Positions 1-6,426 of a stretch of DNA of 64,000 nucleotides are shown here, in pieces. The first letter of the stretch is position 1; each line of letters begins with the position of its first letter. The stretch comes from Hanstruepera flava (GTDB taxonomy: Bacteria; Bacteroidota; Bacteroidia; Flavobacteriales; Flavobacteriaceae). The stretch spans positions 1 through 64,000 of the forward strand of contig NZ_JALJCW010000004.1 in assembly GCF_023634025.1 (NCBI RefSeq), given 5' to 3'. The notes below the pieces were generated by a model. That model saw only the letters and a program-made list of their open reading frames with translations. It was not told where the DNA came from and ran no database searches. The position numbers were made by a program, and so were the translations under genes.

Positions 1-62
1 TCAATTCGTATTCCAAATTTATCTTCAACTGACATAAGTAATTCGACTGAATCTAATCCCAT
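1..62 (-). CDS. Acyl-carrier-like protein, 5' part only (window edge)
   Basis: Read on the minus strand, an ATG at 62-60 opens a frame running off the window edge. Its first residues include GLDSVELLMSVEDKFGI. DSVEL is the phosphopantetheine attachment motif of acyl carrier proteins, with Ser5 as the expected attachment site, and the following VEDKFGI fits helix II of the fold. An in-frame TAA lies 12 nt upstream of the ATG, so the protein really starts just before the motif. Short proteins beginning MGLDSVEL are known among acyl-carrier-like families. It is the fourth and most distal visible gene of the cassette array: its ATG lies 15 nt from the boundary motif of the palindrome at 78-220. 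Its acyl substrate and partner enzymes cannot be told. Only about 20 codons are visible. Confidence 0.6.
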   Translation of the reverse strand, partial: MGLDSVELLMSVEDKFGIRI

Positions 63-77
63 TTTCGGTTTGCGTTA

Positions 78-220
78 AATGTTTTACAACGTTCTCGGCT
101 ATGAGTAGTTGCGTGGGTTAGCACTTAACTTCGCAAGTACAAACCAAACTGAAAATCCGCGAGGATTTTCAGAAGTAGACGAGAACAAGCAATTACTTAT
201 AGCCATTGTTGTACAACGTT
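78..220. repeat. attC-like palindromic repeat A
   Basis: An imperfect palindrome between two genes. Left boundary AATGTTTTACAACG (78-91); right boundary GTTGTACAACGTT (208-220). The arms GGCTATGAGTAGTTGC and GCAATTACTTATAGCC (revcomp GGCTATAAGTAATTGC) differ at only two positions. An internal perfect hairpin, CTGAAAATCC (149-158), loop GCGA, GGATTTTCAG (163-172), sits in the centre. Size, two-tier arms and central hairpin resemble integron attC sites, but the canonical RYYYAAC/GTTRRRY cores are not matched exactly. Same design as repeats B and C. Confidence 0.75.
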
Positions 221-767
221 ATTTTATTTTCTCCAAAGCTTTTAAAATCCGCTTTTCCATTTTGTTGGTTTCGAGTGGACTATTGTTATATTGATATCTT
301 TCAATCATTTTCCATTTTTTATTTTGATTGTCGATAATATATAGAATCATTACACCTCGATTTATATCTCCAAAATAACCATTAATAGAAATAAATATTG
401 AATTCTTATTTTTATCAGAAACCAATTCATTCGGAACATTTTTTTCATTTAAAGATGCTCGTCCTTCAATTTTCGAGTTTATTGTTCTGTAATCGCCAAA
501 TAGAAATGGAATTTCAACATATTCAGCATTAGGGTATTGAGATTTCAAAAGGTCAACTGTGAATTTGGTCAATGCTTTTCGCTTGTCAGGATGATTAATA
601 AATGACAAGTTCGACTTTTCTTTAATTTCTATGTATGGAGTGATAATACTGACATCATCTTTATCAATTTTGTAATTTCCAGTATCACTTATAGATTCAA
701 CTGTCGATTTTGATGACGAACAAGAAATCAAAATTAAAAATGTAAATATTGAGAGTGCTTTTTTCAT
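219..767 (-). CDS. Cassette gene: putative lipoprotein of unknown function
   Basis: A 182-aa protein. The start chosen is the ATG at 767, because MKKALSIFTFLILISC is a textbook lipoprotein signal: two Lys, a hydrophobic run, then the LISC lipobox with Cys16. A start four codons earlier at 779 would lie inside the repeat. The rest is hydrophilic and mixed alpha/beta, with no motif I recognise. A C-terminal stretch VMILYIIDNQNKKWKMIERYQ looks like a beta hairpin. It should sit lipid-anchored in the periplasm or outer membrane. The ATG directly abuts repeat B and the stop codon lies in the right boundary of repeat A, so the gene fills its cassette completely. No promoter is visible in front of it. 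Confidence 0.7.
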   Translation of the reverse strand: MKKALSIFTFLILISCSSSKSTVESISDTGNYKIDKDDVSIITPYIEIKEKSNLSFINHPDKRKALTKFTVDLLKSQYPNAEYVEIPFLFGDYRTINSKIEGRASLNEKNVPNELVSDKNKNSIFISINGYFGDINRGVMILYIIDNQNKKWKMIERYQYNNSPLETNKMEKRILKALEKIK

Positions 768-907
768 AATGTTGTACAACGTGTTCGTGTATGGTTTGTT
801 GCGTTATCACTAAGATAGCAAAAAGAGACAGATCCACTGTTCAGAAGCGAAGAAATTCCGATTAGGAATTTCCGAGCAATGAACTATACACGTTGTTGGC
901 TAACGTT
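768..907. repeat. attC-like palindromic repeat B
   Basis: Left boundary AATGTTGTACAACG (768-781) and right boundary GTTGGCTAACGTT (895-907). The arms GTGTATGGTTTGTTGC and GCAATGAACTATACAC pair with few mismatches, and there is an extra unpaired GTGTTC-type insert on the left arm, as in A and C. The central hairpin is GAAATTCC (852-859), loop GATTA, GGAATTTC (865-872). Its sequence differs from A and C but pairing is preserved, which suggests that structure rather than sequence is under selection. The stop codon of the acetyltransferase gene overlaps the right boundary. Confidence 0.75.
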
Positions 908-1418
908 TTTTACTATATACTACATGATCCCATTTGATATTATGTGGCATTAGCAGTTTTTCGTATATATATAATTTTTTCATTCCAATTTTTTCTGCAA
1001 CCCTTTGAGAAGGAATATTTTTAACATAAGTATGGATAAAGATTTCATTTAATTTTAAATTTTTAAAACCATACTCAAGACTTGCTTTAGCAGATTCAGT
1101 TGCATAACCTCTGTTCCAAAACTTTTTACTTATGTGATATCCTATTTCTGGGATTATTTTTCCATTGATGTTTTGCAAACTAATTCCACATTGTCCAATA
1201 AATTCACAATTTTCTTTAAGTAAAACAGCCCAAAGACCAAAACTATTTTCTGTATAACTTTTTATACTTTTTTTAATCCACCTTCTAACACCTGTCATAT
1301 CATAAGTAGATGGATAATAGCTCATTGTTTCCTTGTCACTCAATATTTGAAATAATGAAGAAACATCTTCAGTATTTAATTCTCTAAGTGCTAATCGATT
1401 TGTTTCAATTATTTTCAT
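900..1418 (-). CDS. Cassette gene: RimJ/RimL-type GNAT N-acetyltransferase
   Basis: A 172-aa protein. It opens with IIETNRLALRELNTEDV, the usual start of the RimJ/RimL group of GNAT enzymes (ERLxLRxLxxxD). The acetyl-CoA pyrophosphate loop is FWNRGYATESAKA, around residues 120-132, and is followed by the typical NxxSxRVxEKxGM element (NIPSQRVAEKIGM). It should transfer acetyl from acetyl-CoA to an amine: an N-terminus, a small molecule or an antibiotic. The substrate cannot be told. GNAT acetyltransferases are among the commonest cargo of integron cassettes in general. It lies between repeats B and C, with its ATG 13 nt from the boundary motif of C and its stop inside B. Confidence 0.88.
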   Translation of the reverse strand: MKIIETNRLALRELNTEDVSSLFQILSDKETMSYYPSTYDMTGVRRWIKKSIKSYTENSFGLWAVLLKENCEFIGQCGISLQNINGKIIPEIGYHISKKFWNRGYATESAKASLEYGFKNLKLNEIFIHTYVKNIPSQRVAEKIGMKKLYIYEKLLMPHNIKWDHVVYSKKR

Positions 1419-1431
1419 TTAGTTCTGGAGA

Positions 1432-1576
1432 AATGTTTGCCAACGTGTTTGTGTATGATTAGTGGCGTGTTTTAAGCACGGAATTTAGCAAATAAAAACC
1501 GAATAGAAAATCCGTGAGGATTTTCGTAAGTAGGCGAGAACCAGCCATTAATTATACACGGTGTTGGCAAATCGTT
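1432..1576. repeat. attC-like palindromic repeat C
   Basis: Left boundary AATGTTTGCCAACG (1432-1445); right boundary GTTGGCAAATCGTT (1563-1576). The outer 8-mers TTGCCAAC (1437-1444) and GTTGGCAA (1563-1570) are perfect inverted copies. The inner arms GTGTATGATTAGTGGC and GCCATTAATTATACAC pair with two mismatches. The central hairpin is GAAAATCC (1506-1513), loop GTGA, GGATTTTC (1518-1525), nearly identical to that of repeat A. Confidence 0.78.
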
Positions 1577-1578
1577 TT

Positions 1579-2172
1579 TTATTTCCACTTGAAAGTTTTG
1601 TACAATTTTTCCGCATATTCAATTAAATTATTATCAGTTTCAAATTCATAAGACTTGTCAATATATTGAAATGAAACAGTAAACATATATGCTGTTTTAT
1701 GTGATTCAGAATATGTAATTAAGTCATATCGGCTTTGATTAAGTCCTTTTGATGTTCGGTAAAATCGGGTGTTTAATAATATTGATTCGTTATTGTCTGA
1801 TAATTCAAAAGTCTTTTCCGAATATTTATTTTCCTTTTCAAAAATTCTGTCAGGATTTTCAAAATATCCACTTATCGTACTTTCTTTAGCTTCTTTTAGG
1901 TTTTTAGCTTTATCAAGTTTAACAAGAAAAATAGATATTTTAATTGGTCCGCTATTGAAACTTATCGGAAGTCCTTTTCCGCTTGCTTCAAAAAACTGTT
2001 CGGGACCATTTTTCCCATTCATCATTTTTCCATAATTTCTCCAAGATGTAGGAACTTGAAATTCATATATTTCTGATGAAATAGTGTCTGTTTCTATCCA
2101 CATTTCACTCAAAGTTTGAGAAAATCCGTTTAGACAAATTAAAATTCCAATTATTGTAATTATTCCTTTCAT
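1579..2172 (-). CDS. Cassette gene: exported protein of unknown function
   Basis: A 197-aa protein with a Sec signal peptide (MKGIITIIGILICLNGFSQ, cleavage probably after FSQ, the usual Bacteroidota pattern). The mature part contains an IYEFQVPTSWRNYGKMM segment followed by alternating polar and hydrophobic strands. It ends with FETDNNLIEYAEKLYKTFKWK. This recalls exported proteins with a PsbP/DcrB-like sandwich, in which a short beta domain is followed by a C-terminal helix that includes a 'tF' motif, but the match is too weak to name a family. It is the recombinase-proximal cassette, with its ATG 13 nt from the boundary motif of repeat D and its stop 3 nt beyond repeat C. Confidence 0.65.
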   Translation of the reverse strand: MKGIITIIGILICLNGFSQTLSEMWIETDTISSEIYEFQVPTSWRNYGKMMNGKNGPEQFFEASGKGLPISFNSGPIKISIFLVKLDKAKNLKEAKESTISGYFENPDRIFEKENKYSEKTFELSDNNESILLNTRFYRTSKGLNQSRYDLITYSESHKTAYMFTVSFQYIDKSYEFETDNNLIEYAEKLYKTFKWK

Positions 2173-2185
2173 TTCGTTTTTTTCA

Positions 2186-2399
2186 AATGTTTGCCAACGA
2201 CAGCGTTATGCGTAGTTACGTTTTGGATTTTAAAAATAGCGAATTTATTCGCTAATTTTTATAAATACAGAGTAAACGTAAACAAATTGCGTATAATGGC
2301 AGTTGGTTCACGTTTTCCCTCGATGGGCAGCGGAAGCTGTAATTAGTACAATCCCCAAGATTCCCGCGTCGTGCGCCATTTGGCATAACGCTGTCGTTG
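2186..2399. repeat. attC-like repeat D, composite palindrome
   Basis: The left boundary AATGTTTGCCAACG (2186-2199) is identical to that of repeat C. Two alternative pairings are visible. A ~113-bp unit (2194-2306) is bounded by CCAAC and GTTGG, with central hairpin TAGCGAAT (2237-2244), loop TT, ATTCGCTA (2247-2254). A longer, perfect 17-bp inverted pair links CAACGACAGCGTTATGC (2195-2211) to 2383-2399. The stretch 2307-2382 is visibly richer in G and C than its surroundings. This could be two fused recombination sites, or one site interrupted by an insertion. Confidence 0.6.
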
Positions 2400-2488
2400 A
2401 ATCACATATCCAAAGGGACGGGAGTGCGCAGCACGTAGTAACTTTGGTCAGCTTTAGCTGAATGTGATTCAACTCGTTATATGTGGAT
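2397..2488. repeat. Inverted repeat E next to the recombinase gene (attI-like candidate)
   Basis: TTGAATCACAT (2397-2407) and ATGTGATTCAA (2462-2472) are perfect inverted copies. They enclose 54 bp that include a small CAGCTTTAGCTG dyad. Downstream, CGTTATATGTGG (2475-2486) repeats the CACATAT theme. It overlaps the right end of repeat D and ends about 20 bp from the recombinase stop codon. Its position between recombinase and first cassette is where an integration site would be expected, but its role is only inferred. Together, 2173-2509 holds no gene. Confidence 0.5.
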
Positions 2489-2509
2489 AAATATACTCTT
2501 TTTTGGGAA

Positions 2510-3691
2510 TTACTCTCCGGATAATAGGAACTTTTGTTCCGCTTTATCAGTTTTTGATAATTGGTTTACTGCCATATCCAATGGGCTCGCTATATCCATT
2601 AAATCCTTTCGTGCTACATGTGTGTAAATCATGGTGGTTTCAGGCTTGGCATGGCCTAAAAGTTCCTGTATATGGCGCAGTCCAACACCATGTTCTAATA
2701 AGTGGGTTGCATAGCTGTGCCGTAAGGTATGGGGTGTTACGGTTTTACTTATGCCGGCAGCTTTACAAGATCGCGACAAAACTTTTCTAATACTACTTGC
2801 AGAATAAGGTTTGCCTTTTGCGCCTTCTACAAAATAGTAAACAGGTTCATAGGTGGTTATGTAATTTTGAAGTAAGGGTAAAAAACTTTCGGCTAGGGTA
2901 ACATACCTGTCTTTTCGACCCTTGGCACGCTTTACATGTATTTGCTTTCTGGTTAAGTTAATGTCACTCAATTTTAAAGCTAATACTTCACCAATTCGTA
3001 ATCCTGCAGAATAGAGTAGTGTTATAATGGCTCTATGTTTTAGGTTTCTTGTACATTGAATAATGGCAATAATCTCTTCAGGAGATAAAACCGTAGGAAG
3101 CTTTTTCGATTTTTTGGGCCGAGTAAGGGCTAGGTTGCTAATATGGGTATTAGGGTAAAAAATTATAAACTGCTTTACGGCACTAATAAATTGGCGTTGC
3201 GTACTTATTGAATAGTTACGTTTAATAAAAACAGATTCAACAAATAATTCTACATCTCTATTGGTAAGTGTATTTAATGTTTTATTGGTGTTAAACTCAA
3301 TAAAATCGGCCATAAAAAAACTATAGGTTTCAACGGTACTTTTACTGTATCTTTTTCCTAGTAAATATTTGTAAAACCCATTAAGCAATTGTCGTTGCTC
3401 TGTATTTAAATGGCGCTCGCGTTTGGTAGGGAATACATGAACCTTGGTTGCAGGTTTATGGTTTAGTTGGCTACTATCTACAATAGCATGACCTTTAAAA
3501 ACAGAAAATATGAGTTTTAGGTTTTCTGGACAATTTAAAATATACCAGCTTTTTAAAGTCTTGCTCCATTTGGCCTTGGGTAAATGTTTAACAACATCAA
3601 TCAACACCCAGTCGTGTTTAAACCCAATTAATATTTGGTTAGCCTGTCTATGGTAGGCACGCGAGAGCGTTATTATAGGTAACGAGCTCAT
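2510..3691 (-). CDS. Tyrosine recombinase beside the cassette array
   Basis: A 393-aa site-specific recombinase. All catalytic residues are present: Arg232 in SAGLRIGEV, Lys257 in the beta hairpin, His321 and Arg324 in HTLRHSYATH, His347 in ELLGH and Tyr356 in TTMIYTHV. A SAM-like core-binding domain lies at about 95-185. The C-terminus carries IASPLD (368-372), as IntI and many Bacteroidota Xer-like enzymes do. Residues 1-85 form an extra N-terminal domain with a WSKTLKSWYIL motif, absent from XerC/D and IntI1. The extra IntI insertion between boxes I and II is not present: that interval holds only EPVYYFVEGAKGKPYSASS. The gene reads toward the cassettes and in their direction, unlike a canonical integron where intI is divergent. 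Most likely it moves or captures the cassettes; plain prophage or ICE integrase is the alternative. Confidence 0.88.
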   Translation of the reverse strand: MSSLPIITLSRAYHRQANQILIGFKHDWVLIDVVKHLPKAKWSKTLKSWYILNCPENLKLIFSVFKGHAIVDSSQLNHKPATKVHVFPTKRERHLNTEQRQLLNGFYKYLLGKRYSKSTVETYSFFMADFIEFNTNKTLNTLTNRDVELFVESVFIKRNYSISTQRQFISAVKQFIIFYPNTHISNLALTRPKKSKKLPTVLSPEEIIAIIQCTRNLKHRAIITLLYSAGLRIGEVLALKLSDINLTRKQIHVKRAKGRKDRYVTLAESFLPLLQNYITTYEPVYYFVEGAKGKPYSASSIRKVLSRSCKAAGISKTVTPHTLRHSYATHLLEHGVGLRHIQELLGHAKPETTMIYTHVARKDLMDIASPLDMAVNQLSKTDKAEQKFLLSGE

Positions 3692-4163
3692 TTTTTTAAT
3701 GAAATATAAGGAAAATACTAACCATAGGCAATAGCTAAACCGTTATTAAAATCTAAAACTAATTAAGATTGTCTTGCAATGCTTCGAGAATGGTTTTAAA
3801 AAATCCAAATTTTAAAACCTGGGAAGAACGATCCTCGATCAATACACAAACAAAACCCTTTTAAATCGCAAATTGGTGTCATTTTAGGATTAAGAAAAAG
3901 AGTTGTATAATGATATCAAGATTTATTTATTAACCTGTATAGCTATTTTAGGACGGGTCATGTGCAAATCTTAAGTATAGCTTAAGTATGGCTTAAGTAT
4001 GGCTTAAGTATGGATAGTGTATGGATGACATCGATTTTTCCTACAAATTATAGAATCATAAAAAGCAGGTTTCTTCAACTCTTAAAAGACGTTAATTAAC
4101 AATATTTTATTACGACTCAAAATGGCTTCTTTGTAACTTAATAACCAACTAAATTTCAAGGCT
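3692..4163. other. Intergenic region between divergent recombinase and dioxygenase-like gene
   Basis: A 472-bp gene-free stretch. It holds the 11-bp tandem repeats at 3971-4025 (separate entry) and a long AT-rich segment. A GATCCTCGATC dyad lies near 3830-3840. No tRNA, no open frame with coding character and no clear TAnnTTTG promoter was found by eye. It must contain promoters for both divergent genes. Confidence 0.5.
3971..4025. repeat. Five 11-bp tandem repeats (TTAAGTATGGC)
   Basis: Units: TTAAGTATAGC (3971-3981), TTAAGTATGGC (3982-3992), TTAAGTATGGC (3993-4003), TTAAGTATGGA (4004-4014) and a degenerate TAGTGTATGGA (4015-4025). The spacing is close to one helical turn, so a protein bound to each unit would contact the same DNA face. 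They lie about 280 bp upstream of the recombinase start and 140 bp upstream of the dioxygenase-like gene. They may be an operator array or simply a slippage microsatellite. Confidence 0.8.
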
Positions 4164-4838
4164 ATGCGTTTTTCAACCATCCATTCAACTATCATGCTTG
4201 GCTTAAGCCTGTTGGTACTATCCTGCCAAGGGCAAACCAAACAACCAACAAATACCAAAACCTCATCACAAACAACCAAGGCCCTTGTCGGCGGCCCGTT
4301 TGAAAACCGTGACTTTATGTTTATCGGTATGCCCAAAAACCTAAAGCCAACAGACACCTGCCCGGCATGGCAACAAAAAGGACAGATGCTCCTTATTTCG
4401 GGAACCATCTACAAAAACGATGGCAAAACACCAGCTCCCAATGTTATTCTCTATTATTACCATACCGATATTTATGGTAACTATCCCAATGACGAAACTC
4501 TAGATAGCCGCGTGGCAAGGCATGGCTATATGCGTGGTTGGGTAAAAACCGATGCACAAGGGCAGTATGCTATTTATACTGTAAGGCCTGCCAGTTATCC
4601 CAATACACAAATAATGGCACATATTCATCCTGCGGTTAAAGAACCGCATATAGACGTACCCTATTATCTAGACGAATGGGTGTTTGATGATGACCCCTTT
4701 CTAACCGACAGACAACGAAACAATATGCGTAATAGAGGCGGAAGTGGCATTCTAAAAACGACTCAAGAAGGAGATTTACAGGTTGCCAAGCACGATATTA
4801 TTCTGGGGTTGAACATTCCCAATTACCCTAATAAGTAA
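4164..4838 (+). CDS. Intradiol-dioxygenase-like lipoprotein
   Basis: A 224-aa protein with a lipoprotein signal (MLGLSLLVLSC, lipobox LVLSC, Cys near residue 20). The body has the intradiol ring-cleavage dioxygenase beta-sandwich signature: ISGTIYKNDGKTPAPNVILYYYHTDIYGNY, where the family has the first Tyr/His region, then RGWVKTDAQGQYAIYTVRPASYP, then an HIHPAV motif. These supply the Tyr/Tyr/His/His iron ligands of protocatechuate 3,4-dioxygenase-type enzymes. As a lipoprotein it would act outside the cytoplasm, so a role on extracellular aromatic compounds is possible; the substrate is unknown. It is a single gene, divergent from the recombinase. A structural, non-catalytic use of the fold cannot be excluded. 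Confidence 0.8.
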   Translation: MRFSTIHSTIMLGLSLLVLSCQGQTKQPTNTKTSSQTTKALVGGPFENRDFMFIGMPKNLKPTDTCPAWQQKGQMLLISGTIYKNDGKTPAPNVILYYYHTDIYGNYPNDETLDSRVARHGYMRGWVKTDAQGQYAIYTVRPASYPNTQIMAHIHPAVKEPHIDVPYYLDEWVFDDDPFLTDRQRNNMRNRGGSGILKTTQEGDLQVAKHDIILGLNIPNYPNK

Positions 4839-4943
4839 AAAAAGAAGAAAATTCCTTAAAATATTTTTATATTTTAGTGAGGTAGTTAATCCTGCCTCCA
4901 AGCTCTGCCGTTTGCTTTATTACGTCAATATTTTCTTGAAAGT

Positions 4944-5837
4944 ATGAGTTCAAACACGTCCAGCAATGCCTTTCGTCCTAAAACAATAATTTCCCTCAAA
5001 TCACTTTTTTTAACTGTAATTGGTGTCGTTTGTGCCGTTGTGGCTATTAAGGGTTTTATGATTCCCAATCATTTCCTCGATGGTGGTTTGCTAGGTATTT
5101 CAATCCTCATTCATGAGTTTTATAATATAGATGTCAGTATTCCACTGGTAGTGCTTAATATGCCCTTTGTATACATTGGCTATAAAAAAATTGGTAAAAA
5201 CTTTGCCACGCATGCCTTTTTAGCTGTAATTCTTTTGGGCATTGTTATGAATCTGTTGCCAGTTCCAGCAATAACAAAAGACCATTTTCTTACGGCTGTT
5301 TTCGGTGGCGTCTTTGTAGGTTTGGGTATTGGTTTCGTAATTCGTGGTGGTGGTGTAATAGATGGTTTAGAGGTTATTGCCGAGTATTCCAATAAAAAAT
5401 TTGGCCTCTCTACCAACGAAATCATTATGGCCATAAACACGACTATTTTTTTAATTATTGCCTTTTATTTAGGGCTCGAAAAAGCTATGTATTCCATTGT
5501 AACCTATTACACGGCTTTAAAAGTTTCAGATTATGTGGTCGATGGCTTTGAGAAATTGATATCGCTTACCATAATATCTCCCAATGCCGATTTAGTTAAG
5601 CAGCTCATAGTAAACAATTTCAATAAAGCCATAACCGTTTATAAAGGTGAACGTGGTAACTTGCCAGGTTCATTTCATGTAAAACACGATTGCGATATCA
5701 TAGTAACCGTGGTATCCAGATTGGAAGTCCATAAAATTAAAAAAGCCATTCAGGAAGCAGACCCAGAAGCCTTTACCTATGTACAGAATATAGGTGAAAT
5801 TACTGGCGGAATTGTAAGTAAACGAAAATCACATTAG
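4944..5837 (+). CDS. YitT family membrane protein (DUF161 + DUF2179)
   Basis: A 297-aa protein. Five to six hydrophobic segments cover residues 15-205 and include the family's GFMIPNHFLDGGLLGIS and GLGIGFVIRGGGVIDGLEV glycine-rich motifs. The C-terminal ~80 residues are a soluble DUF2179 domain (YKGERGNLPGS, IVTVVSRLEVHKIKKAIQEADPEAF). This is the usual YitT architecture. The function of the family is not established; the cytoplasmic domain suggests ligand sensing. It ends 2 nt before the HD-hydrolase gene, so the two are very probably cotranscribed. Length is normal for the family. Confidence 0.9.
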   Translation: MSSNTSSNAFRPKTIISLKSLFLTVIGVVCAVVAIKGFMIPNHFLDGGLLGISILIHEFYNIDVSIPLVVLNMPFVYIGYKKIGKNFATHAFLAVILLGIVMNLLPVPAITKDHFLTAVFGGVFVGLGIGFVIRGGGVIDGLEVIAEYSNKKFGLSTNEIIMAINTTIFLIIAFYLGLEKAMYSIVTYYTALKVSDYVVDGFEKLISLTIISPNADLVKQLIVNNFNKAITVYKGERGNLPGSFHVKHDCDIIVTVVSRLEVHKIKKAIQEADPEAFTYVQNIGEITGGIVSKRKSH

Positions 5838-5839
5838 TA

Positions 5840-6415
5840 ATGACCCCATCCCAATTTCAGGAAATTTATAACGAAGCAATAGACCTATTGGCAGAAAACC
5901 TGCCCGAGCATTTGTATTACCATAGTCTTGAGCACACGCTTTACGTATTTGATAGAACCATACATATTGCCAAAAAAGAAGGGGTTTCTAAAGATAATCT
6001 CTTACTCTTAAAAATTGCAGCTTTGTATCATGACATGGGTTTTATTAACACCCAAGCTGAACATGAACGGGAGAGTTGTAAAATAGCCAAGGCAAATCTT
6101 AAAAAACACAAACTATCTAGTGCTGAAATAGACACCATTTGCGGTATGATTATGGCCACAAAAATACCCCAAAATCCGCAAAATCATTTAGAAGCTATTC
6201 TAGCCGATGCCGATTTGGAATATTTGGGCACAACACGTTTTAAAGAGGCAAGCAATAGACTTTATAAAGAATTGAAGCATACTAACCCAGCATTGTCCAA
6301 AAAAGAATGGAATGCTATACAGAAGACATTTTTAACCAACCACCATTACCATACAGATTTTTGTAAGCGCTATAAAACACACCGCAAACTTAAAAATATG
6401 GAAATGTTACAGTAA
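5840..6415 (+). CDS. HD-domain metal-dependent phosphohydrolase
   Basis: A 191-aa protein with HD superfamily motifs: H in YYHSLEHTLYVFD, the HD pair in LYHDMGF, a further His in AEHERES and the distal Asp in ADADLEYLG. It should be a cytosolic metal-dependent phosphohydrolase on a nucleotide or cyclic nucleotide. It starts 2 nt after the YitT stop and ends 11 nt before an adenylate-cyclase-type gene. That raises the possibility that it degrades the signal the cyclase makes, but HD proteins vary widely in substrate and nothing in the sequence fixes it. Confidence 0.85.
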   Translation: MTPSQFQEIYNEAIDLLAENLPEHLYYHSLEHTLYVFDRTIHIAKKEGVSKDNLLLLKIAALYHDMGFINTQAEHERESCKIAKANLKKHKLSSAEIDTICGMIMATKIPQNPQNHLEAILADADLEYLGTTRFKEASNRLYKELKHTNPALSKKEWNAIQKTFLTNHHYHTDFCKRYKTHRKLKNMEMLQ

Positions 6416-6426
6416 ACCATAGCATC

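Noticed and set aside
109-294. Plus-strand frame of 61 aa at the left end
   Set aside because: It runs through repeat A and antisense to the lipoprotein gene. Apparent coding is due to the palindrome.
2503-2790. Plus-strand 95-aa frame near the recombinase
   Set aside because: Antisense to the conserved catalytic half of the recombinase, with no own motif.
1-3691. Classical class 1 or Vibrio-type integron
   Set aside because: Core sites do not match RYYYAAC/GTTRRRY exactly, the recombinase lacks the IntI insertion and the gene is codirectional with the array. I keep only 'integron-like'.
3971-4025. CRISPR array
   Set aside because: Units are 11 bp and contiguous, without spacers and without cas genes.
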